From: Comamonas sp. lk | Lineage (GTDB): Bacteria; Pseudomonadota; Gammaproteobacteria; Burkholderiales; Burkholderiaceae_C | Direction: 5' to 3' | NCBI GenBank assembly: GCA_945860595.1 | Contig: CAMAQV010000010.1 | Coordinates: 1-64,000 of the forward strand | DNA length: 64,000 bases | Shown here: positions 1 through 7,956 of the stretch, piece by piece | How positions within the stretch are numbered: position 1 is the stretch's first letter | Layout of the letters: each line of letters opens with the position of its first letter | Translations under genes and position numbers: made by a program | The notes under the pieces: generated by a model | The model's database searches: none | Told to the model about the DNA's origin: nothing | Seen by the model: the letters and a program-made list of their open reading frames with translations, nothing else

Positions 1-659
1 AGCACAAAGGACAAGGCCAGCATGCCCAGAAAAGCATTCCAGTCGCCGGTGAACATGAATACGACGCCCAAGCCCAGCGTCAGCAAGCCCAGCGCCAGGT
101 TGACCAGGTGCTGCCCGGCAAAGACCACCGGCGCACCTTGGAACAATCGGAACTTGTAACTGCCCGACAACTTACCAAATGCGATCACCGAGCCACTGAA
201 CGTAATTGCGCCAATCGCGGCACCGAGGAACAACTCCAGTCGGTTGCCTACAGGAATGTCCAGCATGCCTGTACCGGGGGCTGTAATGCCGAAGGCTGCG
301 GGCTCGACCACGGCAGCCACCGCAATAAACACCGCGGCCAAGCCAATCATGCTGTGCATGAAAGCCACCAGCTCGGGCATCTTGGTCATCTCGACACGTT
401 GCGCCATCACCGCGCCCGCGCCGCCGCCCACCACCAGAGCGAGCAAAACCCAGCCCAGGCCTTGGACCGGATCAACGTGCCCCAACTGGCTCGCCTGATT
501 AAAAATCAACGCAGCGGTGGTGATGACAGCAATCGCCATGCCGGACATGCCAAACACATTTCCACGAATGGACGTAGTGGGATGGCTCAGGCCCTTAAGC
601 GCCTGAATGAAACAAACGCTGGCTACCAAATACAGCAGTACTACCAGATTCATGCTCAT
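1..659 (-). CDS. pntB: NAD(P) transhydrogenase subunit beta, N-terminal part
   Basis: Inner-membrane beta subunit of the proton-translocating transhydrogenase, which makes NADPH from NADH using the proton gradient. The gene reads leftward off the window edge, so about 219 N-terminal codons are present. The ORF track misses it because no stop codon lies inside. The start [20 protein letters not shown] and the following [19 protein letters not shown] stretch are typical of PntB, followed by several hydrophobic helices. Its ATG overlaps the pntAB stop by 4 bp (ATGA), indicating translational coupling. The NADP-binding domain lies outside the window. Confidence 0.93.
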   Translation of the reverse strand, partial: MSMNLVVLLYLVASVCFIQALKGLSHPTTSIRGNVFGMSGMAIAVITTAALIFNQASQLGHVDPVQGLGWVLLALVVGGGAGAVMAQRVEMTKMPELVAFMHSMIGLAAVFIAVAAVVEPAAFGITAPGTGMLDIPVGNRLELFLGAAIGAITFSGSVIAFGKLSGSYKFRLFQGAPVVFAGQHLVNLALGLLTLGLGVVFMFTGDWNAFLGMLALSFV

Positions 660-973
660 GATTGGCCTCCTGCAGCCGGAGCTTTTTTCTCTTTCTTGCG
701 GAACATCTCCAGCATGCGCCGGGTCACCAAGAAGCCGCCGAACACATTGACCGCTGCCAGCGCCACCGCCAGCACGCCCATGGTTTTGCCCAGCGGCGTG
801 ACCGTCAAGGCCGCTGCCAGCATGGCGCCCACGATGATGATGGCTGAGACGGCATTGGTCACGGCCATCAGAGGCGTGTGCAGCGCCGGCGTGACGGTCC
901 AGACCACGTGGTAACCCACGTAGATGGCCAGCACAAAAATAATCAGGTTGATGATGGTGTGATCGACTTGCAT
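656..973 (-). CDS. pntAB: NAD(P) transhydrogenase subunit alpha part 2 (membrane)
   Basis: Small membrane subunit of 105 residues that corresponds to the C-terminal transmembrane part of E. coli PntA, here a separate gene. Three hydrophobic helices are visible ([19 protein letters not shown], then [16 protein letters not shown], then [19 protein letters not shown]), ending in a basic tail after '[13 protein letters not shown]'. It lies between pntA (77 bp upstream) and pntB (4-bp overlap) on the same strand. The split of alpha into two polypeptides is usual in many Proteobacteria outside the enterics. Confidence 0.93.
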   Translation of the reverse strand: MQVDHTIINLIIFVLAIYVGYHVVWTVTPALHTPLMAVTNAVSAIIIVGAMLAAALTVTPLGKTMGVLAVALAAVNVFGGFLVTRRMLEMFRKKEKKAPAAGGQS

Positions 974-1050
974 AGGCGTTTCGGGCTCGGATTCAGAAAA
1001 AATTCAGACGACGTGGCGGGTTTTTGTGGACGTGCGTGGGTTGTTGGAGC

Positions 1051-2181
1051 TTAGGCGCGTGTTACCGCGCCGCCGTGCGCTACCAGACAGGCGGCCACGA
1101 TGTCGTCTTCCAGATTAAGGTGAAAAGCCGCGTCTTTGGTAGTGATCAGTTTCAAAAAGTCCAGCACGTTGCGCGCATACAAAGCCGATGCGTCGGCGGC
1201 CACCAGCGCAGGCAAATTGGTTTCACCCACCAGCGTGACCCCGTGCGCCTGCAAGGTGCGCCCGGCCTGGGTCAGCACGCAATTACCGGCCACGCCATCG
1301 GCAGCTTTACCGGCCGCCAGATCCACAATGACCGAACCCGGCTTCATGCTCTTGACCATGTCCTCGGTCACCAGCACGGGTGCGGCCCGGCCCGGTATCA
1401 GTGCGGTGGAAATCACCACATCAGCCAAGGCCACGCGTTTGGCAACTTCGGCCTTCTGGCGATCCAACCAGCTCTGCGGCATGGGCCTGGCATAGCCGCC
1501 CACGCCTTCGGCAGCCTCGCGCTCCTCGGCGGTGTCAAATGGCACGTCAATGAACTTGGCACCCAGCGATTCCACTTGCTCTTTGACGCTGGGGCGCACG
1601 TCCGAGGCCTCAATGACCGCGCCCATGCGCTTGGCGGTGGCAATCGCCTGCAAACCGGCCACGCCCACGCCCAAAATTACTACGCGCGCGGCCTTGACGG
1701 TGCCCGCCGCTGTCATCAGCATGGGGAAAAAGCGCTGGTATTTGTCAGCCGCCAGCATGACGGCCTTGTAACCGGCAATATTGGCCTGGGAGGAGAGCAC
1801 GTCCATGCTCTGGGCCCGGGTGGTACGGGGCGCGGCCTCCAGCGCAAAAGCACTCAAGCCCGCCAGCGCCATGTGCTGCAGGCCCTCTTTATCAAAGGGG
1901 TTGAGCATGCCGACCAGGGCCGAGCCGGCCTGCATCATCGCCAGCTCGTCCGGGCGGGGTGCAGCCACTTTGAGCACCATCTCGCTGCCCAGCGCTTCGG
2001 TGACCGAACAAATTTCAGCGCCCACTGTCTGGTAGGCTGCATCCGTGACGCTAGACGCCAGTCCGGCACCGGACTGAACGCGCACGCGATGGCCTGCGGC
2101 GACCAATTTTTTAACCGTCTCAGGCGTGGCGGCAACGCGGGATTCGCCCGCGGTGGTTTCGGCGGGTACGCCAATCTGCAT
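1051..2181 (-). CDS. pntA: NAD(P) transhydrogenase subunit alpha part 1 (NAD-binding)
   Basis: Soluble NAD(H)-binding domain I of the transhydrogenase, 376 residues. It opens with MQIGVPAETTAGESRVAATP, the alanine dehydrogenase/PNT N-terminal domain. A Rossmann motif VVILGVGVAGLQAIATAKRMG lies near residues 167-187, and the NAD-loop region 'AEVAKRVALADVVISTALIPGR' follows. The ATG is preceded by a strong Shine-Dalgarno AAGGAG, so the start is secure. It heads the operon pntA-pntAB-pntB. The protein lacks the membrane part, which is supplied by pntAB. Confidence 0.95.
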   Translation of the reverse strand: MQIGVPAETTAGESRVAATPETVKKLVAAGHRVRVQSGAGLASSVTDAAYQTVGAEICSVTEALGSEMVLKVAAPRPDELAMMQAGSALVGMLNPFDKEGLQHMALAGLSAFALEAAPRTTRAQSMDVLSSQANIAGYKAVMLAADKYQRFFPMLMTAAGTVKAARVVILGVGVAGLQAIATAKRMGAVIEASDVRPSVKEQVESLGAKFIDVPFDTAEEREAAEGVGGYARPMPQSWLDRQKAEVAKRVALADVVISTALIPGRAAPVLVTEDMVKSMKPGSVIVDLAAGKAADGVAGNCVLTQAGRTLQAHGVTLVGETNLPALVAADASALYARNVLDFLKLITTKDAAFHLNLEDDIVAACLVAHGGAVTRA

Positions 2182-2273
2182 GGAAAACTCCTTGGAAACG
2201 CCTGTGCGGCGCGAACTTGCTTCAAGCTTACATGAGTTTGGCCATTCGCCACCCCAGTGGCGGGCCGGTGCGC

Positions 2274-2771
2274 CTAGGGAGATACCCCGACTGCGGGCGC
2301 GACGGCGCCGTCCAGCTCGGGCAAATCCAAGGTCAGCGCAGTGCCGCCATGGAGGGGCTTCAGTTGAACCGACCTTTCATGCACTGCCGCCACGGCCCAG
2401 CCATCCTGCACCCGCTCTCCGGTGGCATAAGCCGCTGGCATCTCATCACCCAGCCCCAGCAGGGCGTAACCGCCGCCATGGGCATCTGACACAAGGCCCC
2501 ACAGCCTAAACGGCGGAGCCAGCGGTCTGGCCTGCGCGCTGGGTGAAAGCTGCTGGGCCTGCACGTCCGCTACGGCATCGCTTGCCTCTGCCTGCCCCAG
2601 AACCCGGGCCCAAGTCAGGCCATCGACCGGGCCGGGCTCGGCCACAGCAAGCTCCCGGGACGCCAGCGGCTGCGCAAGCAGCACCCAGTAACTGGCCGAA
2701 ATTGCCACCAGCATGGCCAGTGCCGCGCTGATGAATGACACCCACCGGGGCGTTGTTGTTGGGGAAGACAT
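2274..2771 (-). CDS. gspC: Type II secretion inner-membrane protein GspC-like
   Basis: A 165-residue bitopic protein with a short cytoplasmic N-terminus (MSSPTTTPRW), one membrane helix at about residues 11-33, and a periplasmic homology region 'APPFRLWGLVSDAHGGGYALLG' followed by 'QDGWAVAAVHERSVQLK'. This is the GspC HR domain that contacts the secretin GspD. It has no PDZ or coiled-coil C-terminus, so it is a short GspC. The longer ORF in the track starts far upstream across gspG. The ATG at 2771 is chosen because a good promoter ends 6 nt before it. It is divergent from gspG-F rather than first gene of that operon. Confidence 0.8.
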   Translation of the reverse strand: MSSPTTTPRWVSFISAALAMLVAISASYWVLLAQPLASRELAVAEPGPVDGLTWARVLGQAEASDAVADVQAQQLSPSAQARPLAPPFRLWGLVSDAHGGGYALLGLGDEMPAAYATGERVQDGWAVAAVHERSVQLKPLHGGTALTLDLPELDGAVAPAVGVSP

Positions 2772-2777
2772 GGACAG

Positions 2778-2806
2778 ATTATGGTCGAGACCAGCAATTA
2801 CGACAA
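2778..2806 (-). promoter_or_regulatory. Promoter of gspC, likely leaderless start
   Basis: On the minus strand: -35 TTGTCG (4/6), exactly 17-bp spacer, -10 CATAAT (5/6), then 6 nt and the ATG. Transcription would begin at or next to the start codon, and no Shine-Dalgarno fits. Confidence 0.6.
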
Positions 2807-2840
2807 TAATAGTTGCATATTTTGTCTGCCACCTTTTCCA

Positions 2841-3278
2841 ATGCAATCCAAATCTGTACCTTTTCGCACGCGCGGTTTCACCCTGATTGAGTTGATGGTC
2901 GTGCTCCTCATTATTGGCGTGCTGGCGGCCCTGATCGTGCCCAGCGTACTGGGGCGGGCCGATGACGCCAAGATCATGGCCGCCCGTACCGACGTGAGCA
3001 ATCTGGCGCAGGCGCTCAAGCTGTACCGGCTTGACAATGGGCGCTATCCCAGCCCGGACCAAGGCCTTGCTGCGCTGGTTAGCAAACCCACCACCGACCC
3101 GATTCCCGCAAACTGGCGAAAAAATCTCGACCTCCTGCCCAACGACCCCTGGGGCCGCGCATATGTCTATCTGAATCCGGGCATTGCCAATGAGGTCGAC
3201 GTGGTATCGCTGGGCGCTGATGGCCAAAGCGGCGGCGAGGGCAACGACGCCGATATCGGCAGCTGGCAAGCCCGCTGA
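2841..3278 (+). CDS. gspG: Type II secretion major pseudopilin GspG
   Basis: Major pseudopilin of the T2SS piston. The prepilin signature RGFTLIELMVVLLIIGVLAA has the cleavage Gly before Phe+1 and Glu+5. The body carries the GspG hallmarks 'ALKLYRLDNGRYPS..QGL.ALV' and 'DPWGRAYVYLNPG', and ends in the calcium-loop-like region. The start MQSKSVPFRTRG is preferred over the track's upstream ATG at 2781, because it gives a normal short basic leader and a 145-residue protein of usual size. First gene of the rightward gsp operon. Confidence 0.95.
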   Translation: MQSKSVPFRTRGFTLIELMVVLLIIGVLAALIVPSVLGRADDAKIMAARTDVSNLAQALKLYRLDNGRYPSPDQGLAALVSKPTTDPIPANWRKNLDLLPNDPWGRAYVYLNPGIANEVDVVSLGADGQSGGEGNDADIGSWQAR

Positions 3279-3290
3279 GCTGCATCTCCC

Positions 3291-3776
3291 ATGGCAGCAC
3301 GCGCATACCGGGCTTCGCACGCCGCAGCCATGCAGGGCTTCACGCTGCTGGAACTCCTACTGGTGGTCTCCATCATGGCGATTGCTGCGGGCGGCGTGGC
3401 CTGGTCTTTGCGGGATCCTGCGGAGCAGGATCTGGCACGCGAAGCAGAACGGCTGGCTGCGATGCTGGAAAGTGGGCGGGCCCAATCGCGCCTGCAAGGC
3501 ATACCGCTGCATTGGGTAGCGCAGGCCGGGGGGTTCCGGTTTGACGGCTTGGTAGTACCCGCTGGTGCGACCCCCTCCATACCGGTCAACGCGCGCTGGT
3601 TGAACGCCGACACCAACACGCTGGAGCCCGTGGGCGGCAACAGCGTGTTGCTGGGGCCCGAGGCGGTGTTACCAGCGCAGTCGATCATTCTGGCCTGGCG
3701 CGATCGACCGGCGCTGCGGATGCGGGTGCACAGCGACGGCATGCGTCCTTTCTCTGTGCAGCGGGAGTCCCCATGA
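3291..3776 (+). CDS. gspH: Type II secretion minor pseudopilin GspH
   Basis: A 161-residue minor pseudopilin with leader peptide and N-methylation motif MQGFTLLELLLVVSIMAIAA, then a beta-rich globular domain without cysteines. Lies 12 bp after gspG and overlaps gspI by 4 bp (ATGA). The second in-frame ATG at 3330, just before QGFTLLE, would give a very short leader and is an alternative start. GspH sequences diverge strongly, so the name rests on the leader motif, size and position. Confidence 0.88.
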   Translation: MAARAYRASHAAAMQGFTLLELLLVVSIMAIAAGGVAWSLRDPAEQDLAREAERLAAMLESGRAQSRLQGIPLHWVAQAGGFRFDGLVVPAGATPSIPVNARWLNADTNTLEPVGGNSVLLGPEAVLPAQSIILAWRDRPALRMRVHSDGMRPFSVQRESP

Positions 3777-4171
3777 GGAGGCCCCACGTCCGGTGGGCTA
3801 ACAGGCTGGCGCTGCGCAGCTCTCGCGGCTTCACGCTTGTAGAAATCATGGTGGCGCTGGGCATCGTGGCGGTGGCCCTTAGTACCGGCTTCCAGGCGGT
3901 GGGCGGGCTGAGCAACCAAGCGCAGCGCCAAAGCGATGCGCTGCTGGGGCAGTTGTGCGCCGACAACCTGCTGACCCAGATGCGCCTACAAAAAAGCCTG
4001 CCCGGCACCGGCGAGCACACACAGGACTGCGCCCAGGGTGGGCGGGTGTATCAGCTCAGCCTGACGGTGCAGCCCACCCCGAACCCGCATTTCGTGCGGG
4101 CCGATGTGGCGGCGCGCCGGGACGGCAGCAAGGCCTACCGCGTCACCGCGCTCTTGCGCAGCAGCCCATGA
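3773..4171 (+). CDS. gspI: Type II secretion minor pseudopilin GspI
   Basis: A 132-residue minor pseudopilin with the class III leader SSRGFTLVEIMVALGIVAVA. The short body contains the GspI-like stretch 'DNLLTQMRLQKSLP..GE'. It forms the tip complex with GspJ and GspK. Start and stop overlap the neighbours by 4 bp each (ATGA), so the pseudopilins are translationally coupled. Confidence 0.9.
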   Translation: MRRPHVRWANRLALRSSRGFTLVEIMVALGIVAVALSTGFQAVGGLSNQAQRQSDALLGQLCADNLLTQMRLQKSLPGTGEHTQDCAQGGRVYQLSLTVQPTPNPHFVRADVAARRDGSKAYRVTALLRSSP

Positions 4172-4836
4172 GGCGCATCCGCAGGCCGCTGGGCTTCACC
4201 TTGGTCGAGTTATTGGTCGCGCTGGCGGCCATGGCGCTGCTGAGCGTGTCTGCCTGGCGCGGTCTGGGTGGCATGTCGACGGGCGTGGCCAGGCTCCAGG
4301 AACGGGCGGATGAAGACCAGGCCCTCAACACGACGCTGGCGCAGTGGCGGACCGATTTGGACATGCTGAACAGCCAAACCGACTTGCCCGCCTTGGAATG
4401 GGACGGCAACACCCTGCGCTTGCTGCGCCGCGACAGTCTGGATGCAGGCTTGCGGGTGGTGGCCTGGAGCCTGGGCGCACCTGGAGCAGACAGCAAGCGC
4501 TACTGGCTGCGCTGGGAGTCCCCTGTGCTGCGCGACCGCACTGCGGTCAAGGCCATGTGGGGCGAAGCCGCTCTGTGGGCGCGCAATCCCAGCACCGCGC
4601 AACGCCTGCGCGAGGTTCGCTTGGTCGCCCTGGACGGCTGGCAGTTGCTGTTTTTCAGGGGCGCGACCTGGAGCAATCCGATGTCCGGTGCAGATGCAGT
4701 CACCGGGATTGCACCCCCCACAGATGCAGCCATTCCGCAAGGCGTGCGCCTATCCATCCAACCCGCGTCAGGCCCCTTGGCGCAGGGCACGCTCACGCTG
4801 GACTGGGCGCTCCAGTCCGCCGGAGAGACCCTGTGA
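4168..4836 (+). CDS. gspJ: Type II secretion minor pseudopilin GspJ
   Basis: A 222-residue minor pseudopilin with leader 'RRPLGFTLVELLVALAAMAL' and the typical 'DEDQALNTTLAQWRTDLDML' and 'LRLLRRDSLDAGLRVVAWSL' region of GspJ. The track's longer ORF starts inside gspI. The ATG at 4168 overlaps the gspI stop (ATGA) and gives the expected 6-9 residue leader. Confidence 0.92.
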   Translation: MRRIRRPLGFTLVELLVALAAMALLSVSAWRGLGGMSTGVARLQERADEDQALNTTLAQWRTDLDMLNSQTDLPALEWDGNTLRLLRRDSLDAGLRVVAWSLGAPGADSKRYWLRWESPVLRDRTAVKAMWGEAALWARNPSTAQRLREVRLVALDGWQLLFFRGATWSNPMSGADAVTGIAPPTDAAIPQGVRLSIQPASGPLAQGTLTLDWALQSAGETL

Positions 4837-5789
4837 GACGCCATGCGCAAACCGGTGCCGCCATCCTGCTGGCCATGCTGGTCGTGGCCTTGGTGGCAAC
4901 GCTGGCCACTGCTGCGTACTGGACGCAGTGGCGCTCCATTGAGGTCGAGCGCGCCGAAAGCACCCGAAGCCAGGCGCATTGGGTTTTGCAAGGTGCCCTG
5001 GGCTGGGCGCAGCTCATCCTGGAAGAAGACGGACGCAAAGGCGGCAGCGACCATCTGGCAGAACCCTGGGCCGTGCCGCTGGCCTCGGCCCGCCTGTCGC
5101 GTTTCTTGGCCATGGACCAAAGCGATGCACTGGCCGCCGACGCTGCCGACGCCGCGTTCTTATCGGGCGAAATCATCGATGCCCAATCGCGCCTGAATAT
5201 GGCCAATCTGGTGCGCAACGGAGCGCTTGATCCAGCGGCCCAAACGCAGTGGCGAAGGCTTTACCAGCTGCTGGGTTTGCCACCGGCTGAACTCGACATG
5301 CTGCAGTCGCAGGTGCTGCGCGCGGTGCTGGGCCGCAACAGCCGCAACAGCGCCGATGCGGCACCGCTGTGGCCCCGCACGCTGGACCAGGCCGCCTGGC
5401 TTGGATTGCCCGCGCACAGCATCGCCGTCTTGCGGCCCTTTGCCACCGTGCTGCCGGAGCGCACCCCACTCAATCTCAATACCGCTGGGGCCGAAGTGCT
5501 GGTGGCCGCCGTCGATGGTCTGGACGCCGCGCAGGCGCAGGCGCTGCTGCTGGCGCGGCAGCGCAAGCCCTGGAACAGCGTGGCTGATTTCAGTGCGGCG
5601 CTTGGCGCACGGGCACCGGCCGTGCCGCCCGATGACTTTTCCACTGCGACTCGCTACTTCGAGCTGCATGCGCGGCTGCAGATCGAGGCCGCACAGGTCG
5701 AAGAAATCGCCCTGGTGCGGCGCGACGGCACACAGGTTCGCACCCTGTGGCACCAGCGTGCGAGCGCCAATCCTGCCTCCGGCTCCTAA
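4833..5789 (+). CDS. gspK: Type II secretion minor pseudopilin GspK
   Basis: Large minor pseudopilin, 318 residues from a GTG start that overlaps the gspJ stop (GTGA). The leader reads RRHAQTGAAILLAMLVVALV, without the Phe+1/Glu+5 pair, as is normal for GspK at the pilus tip. Later come 'SGEIIDAQSRLNMANLV', a hallmark GspK segment, and a helix-hairpin-helix-like 'TPLNLNTAGAEVLVAAVDGL'. The ORF track lists it inside a longer spurious ORF starting at 4344. Confidence 0.92.
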   Translation: MRRHAQTGAAILLAMLVVALVATLATAAYWTQWRSIEVERAESTRSQAHWVLQGALGWAQLILEEDGRKGGSDHLAEPWAVPLASARLSRFLAMDQSDALAADAADAAFLSGEIIDAQSRLNMANLVRNGALDPAAQTQWRRLYQLLGLPPAELDMLQSQVLRAVLGRNSRNSADAAPLWPRTLDQAAWLGLPAHSIAVLRPFATVLPERTPLNLNTAGAEVLVAAVDGLDAAQAQALLLARQRKPWNSVADFSAALGARAPAVPPDDFSTATRYFELHARLQIEAAQVEEIALVRRDGTQVRTLWHQRASANPASGS

Positions 5790-5826
5790 CTTCCCAAGCC
5801 CACACCTGTCTGCCCTGCTACCCACG

Positions 5827-7059
5827 ATGACCACCCTGATTCTTTCCTTACCCCAAGGCCCACACAGCAGCGTGCAGTTTGTGGTCACAGAGGCGGGCCA
5901 AGAGCCACCAGATGCCAGCCACGGCCCCCTGGCGTCAATGCCACGCAACAGCAAACACGCCATTGCGCTGGTACCGCCCCAGCGCCTGTCATGGCACCGC
6001 CTGGTGTTACCCAAAAATTCGCTGAACAAGCCCTTGCTGGGCAAGCGCATCGACGGGCCGCGTCTGCGCCAGGTGCTGGACGGCATGCTCGAAGACCAGC
6101 TACTGGATGAGCCCCAGCGCATGCACCTGGCTCTGGAACCCGGCGCGCGCGAGGGCGTTGCGGTTTGGGTCTGCGCCTGCGACGCAGGCTGGCTACAGGA
6201 TGCATTGGCCCTGCTGGAAACTGCGGGTATCCGGCCGCAGCGCATCTGTCCGGAATTTGTCCCGGCGTCCATCCAAACGCCTCCTGCATGGAATTTTGTA
6301 CACCATGCCCAACAGGTCTGGGCGGTGCACGCCAGTCTGGATGGCGTAGCCGCATGGCCGATTCCGGACCAGGCCGATGCCGCCTACCTGACGCAGATTG
6401 GCCTGGCGCCTGGTGGCGACGCGCTGCTGGTGGCCGAACCCGGGTTAGCCGGGCAGCTGCAAACCCTGTGCGCCGGCACGGTGCAGCAACAAGGCAGCGG
6501 CGCACGCATGCAAGCCGCTGCGCACAGCGGCTGGAATTTGGCGCAATTTGAGCTTGCACCGCGCAGCCGCAGCGCACGGCAGCTGCAAGCGGCCTGGGAT
6601 GGACTGTGGCAACTGCCCACGCTGCGCCCGCTGCGCTGGAGCCTGCTGGCACTGCTGCTGGTGAATCTGGGCGGGCTGCAGTGGAGTGCCTGGCAAGCCC
6701 AGACAGCTATGCAAACGCAGCGTGCCGCCATTGCGCAGGTGCTTACCCAGACTTTTCCACAGGTGCAGGTGGTGGTGGACGCCCCCTTGCAAATGGAGCG
6801 CCAGGTTCAGACCCTGCTGGCCCAAAGCGGTGCTGTATCGGCACATGATTTCGAAGCCATGGCCAAGGCGCTGGGCGCTGTGCTGCCGCCTGGCATCGTG
6901 CCTGCGACGCTGGACTTTGCGCCCGGCGAACTGCGCGCCACAGGCCTAGCGCTCGGTCCGCAGATGCTGGCTCCGGCCCCCGCCGCCTTGTCCAGCCAGG
7001 GCTACAGCATGGAACAGGCGGGCGATGCGCTGGTGATCCGGCTAAGGAGCACGCCATGA
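5827..7059 (+). CDS. gspL: Type II secretion assembly platform protein GspL
   Basis: A 410-residue bitopic protein that links the GspE ATPase to the inner-membrane platform. It has a cytoplasmic actin-like domain (residues 1 to about 260), one membrane helix near 267-287 (SLLALLLVNLGGLQWSAW) and a periplasmic ferredoxin-like domain. The ATG at 5827 begins MTTLILSLPQ and sits 37 bp after gspK. The track's 610-residue ORF is an overextension through gspK in another frame. The 3' end overlaps gspM by 4 bp. Confidence 0.9.
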   Translation: MTTLILSLPQGPHSSVQFVVTEAGQEPPDASHGPLASMPRNSKHAIALVPPQRLSWHRLVLPKNSLNKPLLGKRIDGPRLRQVLDGMLEDQLLDEPQRMHLALEPGAREGVAVWVCACDAGWLQDALALLETAGIRPQRICPEFVPASIQTPPAWNFVHHAQQVWAVHASLDGVAAWPIPDQADAAYLTQIGLAPGGDALLVAEPGLAGQLQTLCAGTVQQQGSGARMQAAAHSGWNLAQFELAPRSRSARQLQAAWDGLWQLPTLRPLRWSLLALLLVNLGGLQWSAWQAQTAMQTQRAAIAQVLTQTFPQVQVVVDAPLQMERQVQTLLAQSGAVSAHDFEAMAKALGAVLPPGIVPATLDFAPGELRATGLALGPQMLAPAPAALSSQGYSMEQAGDALVIRLRSTP

Positions 7060-7580
7060 CCGTGGACATGCACCCCGCCTCCCCGCAAACTCCTGGGGCA
7101 GCTGCGCAGCCACTTGTGGGCTGGCTTGGTACGCGCTGGAAAGCCCTGCTCCCCCGCGAACAGCTGGTGCTGCGTGCCGCCACAACCTTGGGCGCACTTG
7201 CTCTGCTGTGGTTGGTGGGGCTGCAACCCGCGCTGCGCACGCGCCAACAGGCACAAACCGAGTTGCCGCGCTTGCAGGCCCAGCTCCAGACCATGCAAGC
7301 CCTGCAACAACAAGCGGCCCACGTGCGCACCATGCCCGCCCTGGAACCCGGCCAGGCGCAGCTGCTGTTTACCCAGGCCTGCCGCACGCACGGCATTGCA
7401 GACACCCCGCTGCGGTCCGATGGTCCTAGCACCGTGGACATACAGGGCGTAGAGCCTGGAGCTTTGGGGCACTGGCTGGAAGCGCTGCGCACCGAGGTGC
7501 ACTTACGGCCTGTACGGGCCCAGCTCCGCCGCGACGCGCAGGGCTTGTGGAGCGGCACCGTGCAGGTACAGGGGTATTGA
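7056..7580 (+). CDS. gspM: Type II secretion protein GspM
   Basis: A 174-residue partner of GspL with one membrane helix near residues 40-60 (TTLGALALLWLVGLQPAL), a coiled-coil linker rich in Gln/Leu (QQAQTELPRLQAQLQTMQAL) and a small periplasmic domain. ATGA overlap with gspL. Only one base separates its stop from the gspN ATG. Confidence 0.88.
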   Translation: MTVDMHPASPQTPGAAAQPLVGWLGTRWKALLPREQLVLRAATTLGALALLWLVGLQPALRTRQQAQTELPRLQAQLQTMQALQQQAAHVRTMPALEPGQAQLLFTQACRTHGIADTPLRSDGPSTVDIQGVEPGALGHWLEALRTEVHLRPVRAQLRRDAQGLWSGTVQVQGY

Positions 7581-7581
7581 G

Positions 7582-7785
7582 ATGTCCGCCAAACCACCGC
7601 ATACCACGCAGGGGCCCGCACCCTGGGCAGCCAGCTATGCGGGGGCGCTGCTGGGCACTCTGATCGGCGTTCTGTTGTTTGCCCCTGCCCCTTGGCTGAC
7701 CCGCTTCGTGGAGCGCGCCAGTGCCGAACGCGTGCAATGGCACCACGTAGGCGGAACCGTCTGGAACGGCTCGGGGCAGCTCTGA
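7582..7785 (+). pseudogene. gspN: gspN, truncated after 67 codons
   Basis: Only the N-terminal part of GspN remains. A membrane helix (YAGALLGTLIGVLLFAPAPW) is followed by the family stretch 'VERASAERVQWHHVGGTVWNGSGQL', which ends in TGA exactly where intact GspN proteins (about 250 residues) continue into the periplasmic domain. No recognisable continuation was found in any frame before gspD starts 171 bp later, so most of the gene has been deleted rather than frameshifted. GspN is absent from many working T2SSs, so the rest of the system may still function. It could alternatively be expressed as a short membrane peptide. Confidence 0.72.
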
Positions 7786-7794
7786 AAGCGACTC

Positions 7795-7842
7795 TCGCGC
7801 CAAAAGCGCGAAAAACTGCCGCAATATCCCCCGATCAGGGGA
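7795..7842 (+). other. Two small hairpins in the gspN-gspD gap
   Basis: Perfect stems TCGCGC/GCGCGA (7795-7811, loop CAAAA) and TCCCC/GGGGA (7827-7842, 6-nt loop). Neither is followed by a T-run. They sit in the 171-bp gap left by loss of the gspN body, and could be mRNA processing or stability elements before gspD. Confidence 0.4.
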
Positions 7843-7956
7843 CAGGGCAGGCTGCGCTTGAACCTATCGTGGGCCGCGTTCATGCGCCACACGCTGTGGC
7901 CCGTGGCACCACTTTCCATGGAAAACGCCACAAACGCCTGCATCCCACGCCCGCCC

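Noticed and set aside
1024-2235. 403-residue plus-strand ORF opposite pntA
   Set aside because: Shadow; no recognisable domain, pntA is certain.
2781-2840. Upstream ATG extension of gspG
   Set aside because: It would add a 20-residue cysteine-containing leader (MVETSNYDNNSCIFC) unlike a prepilin leader. ATG 2841 fits the family.
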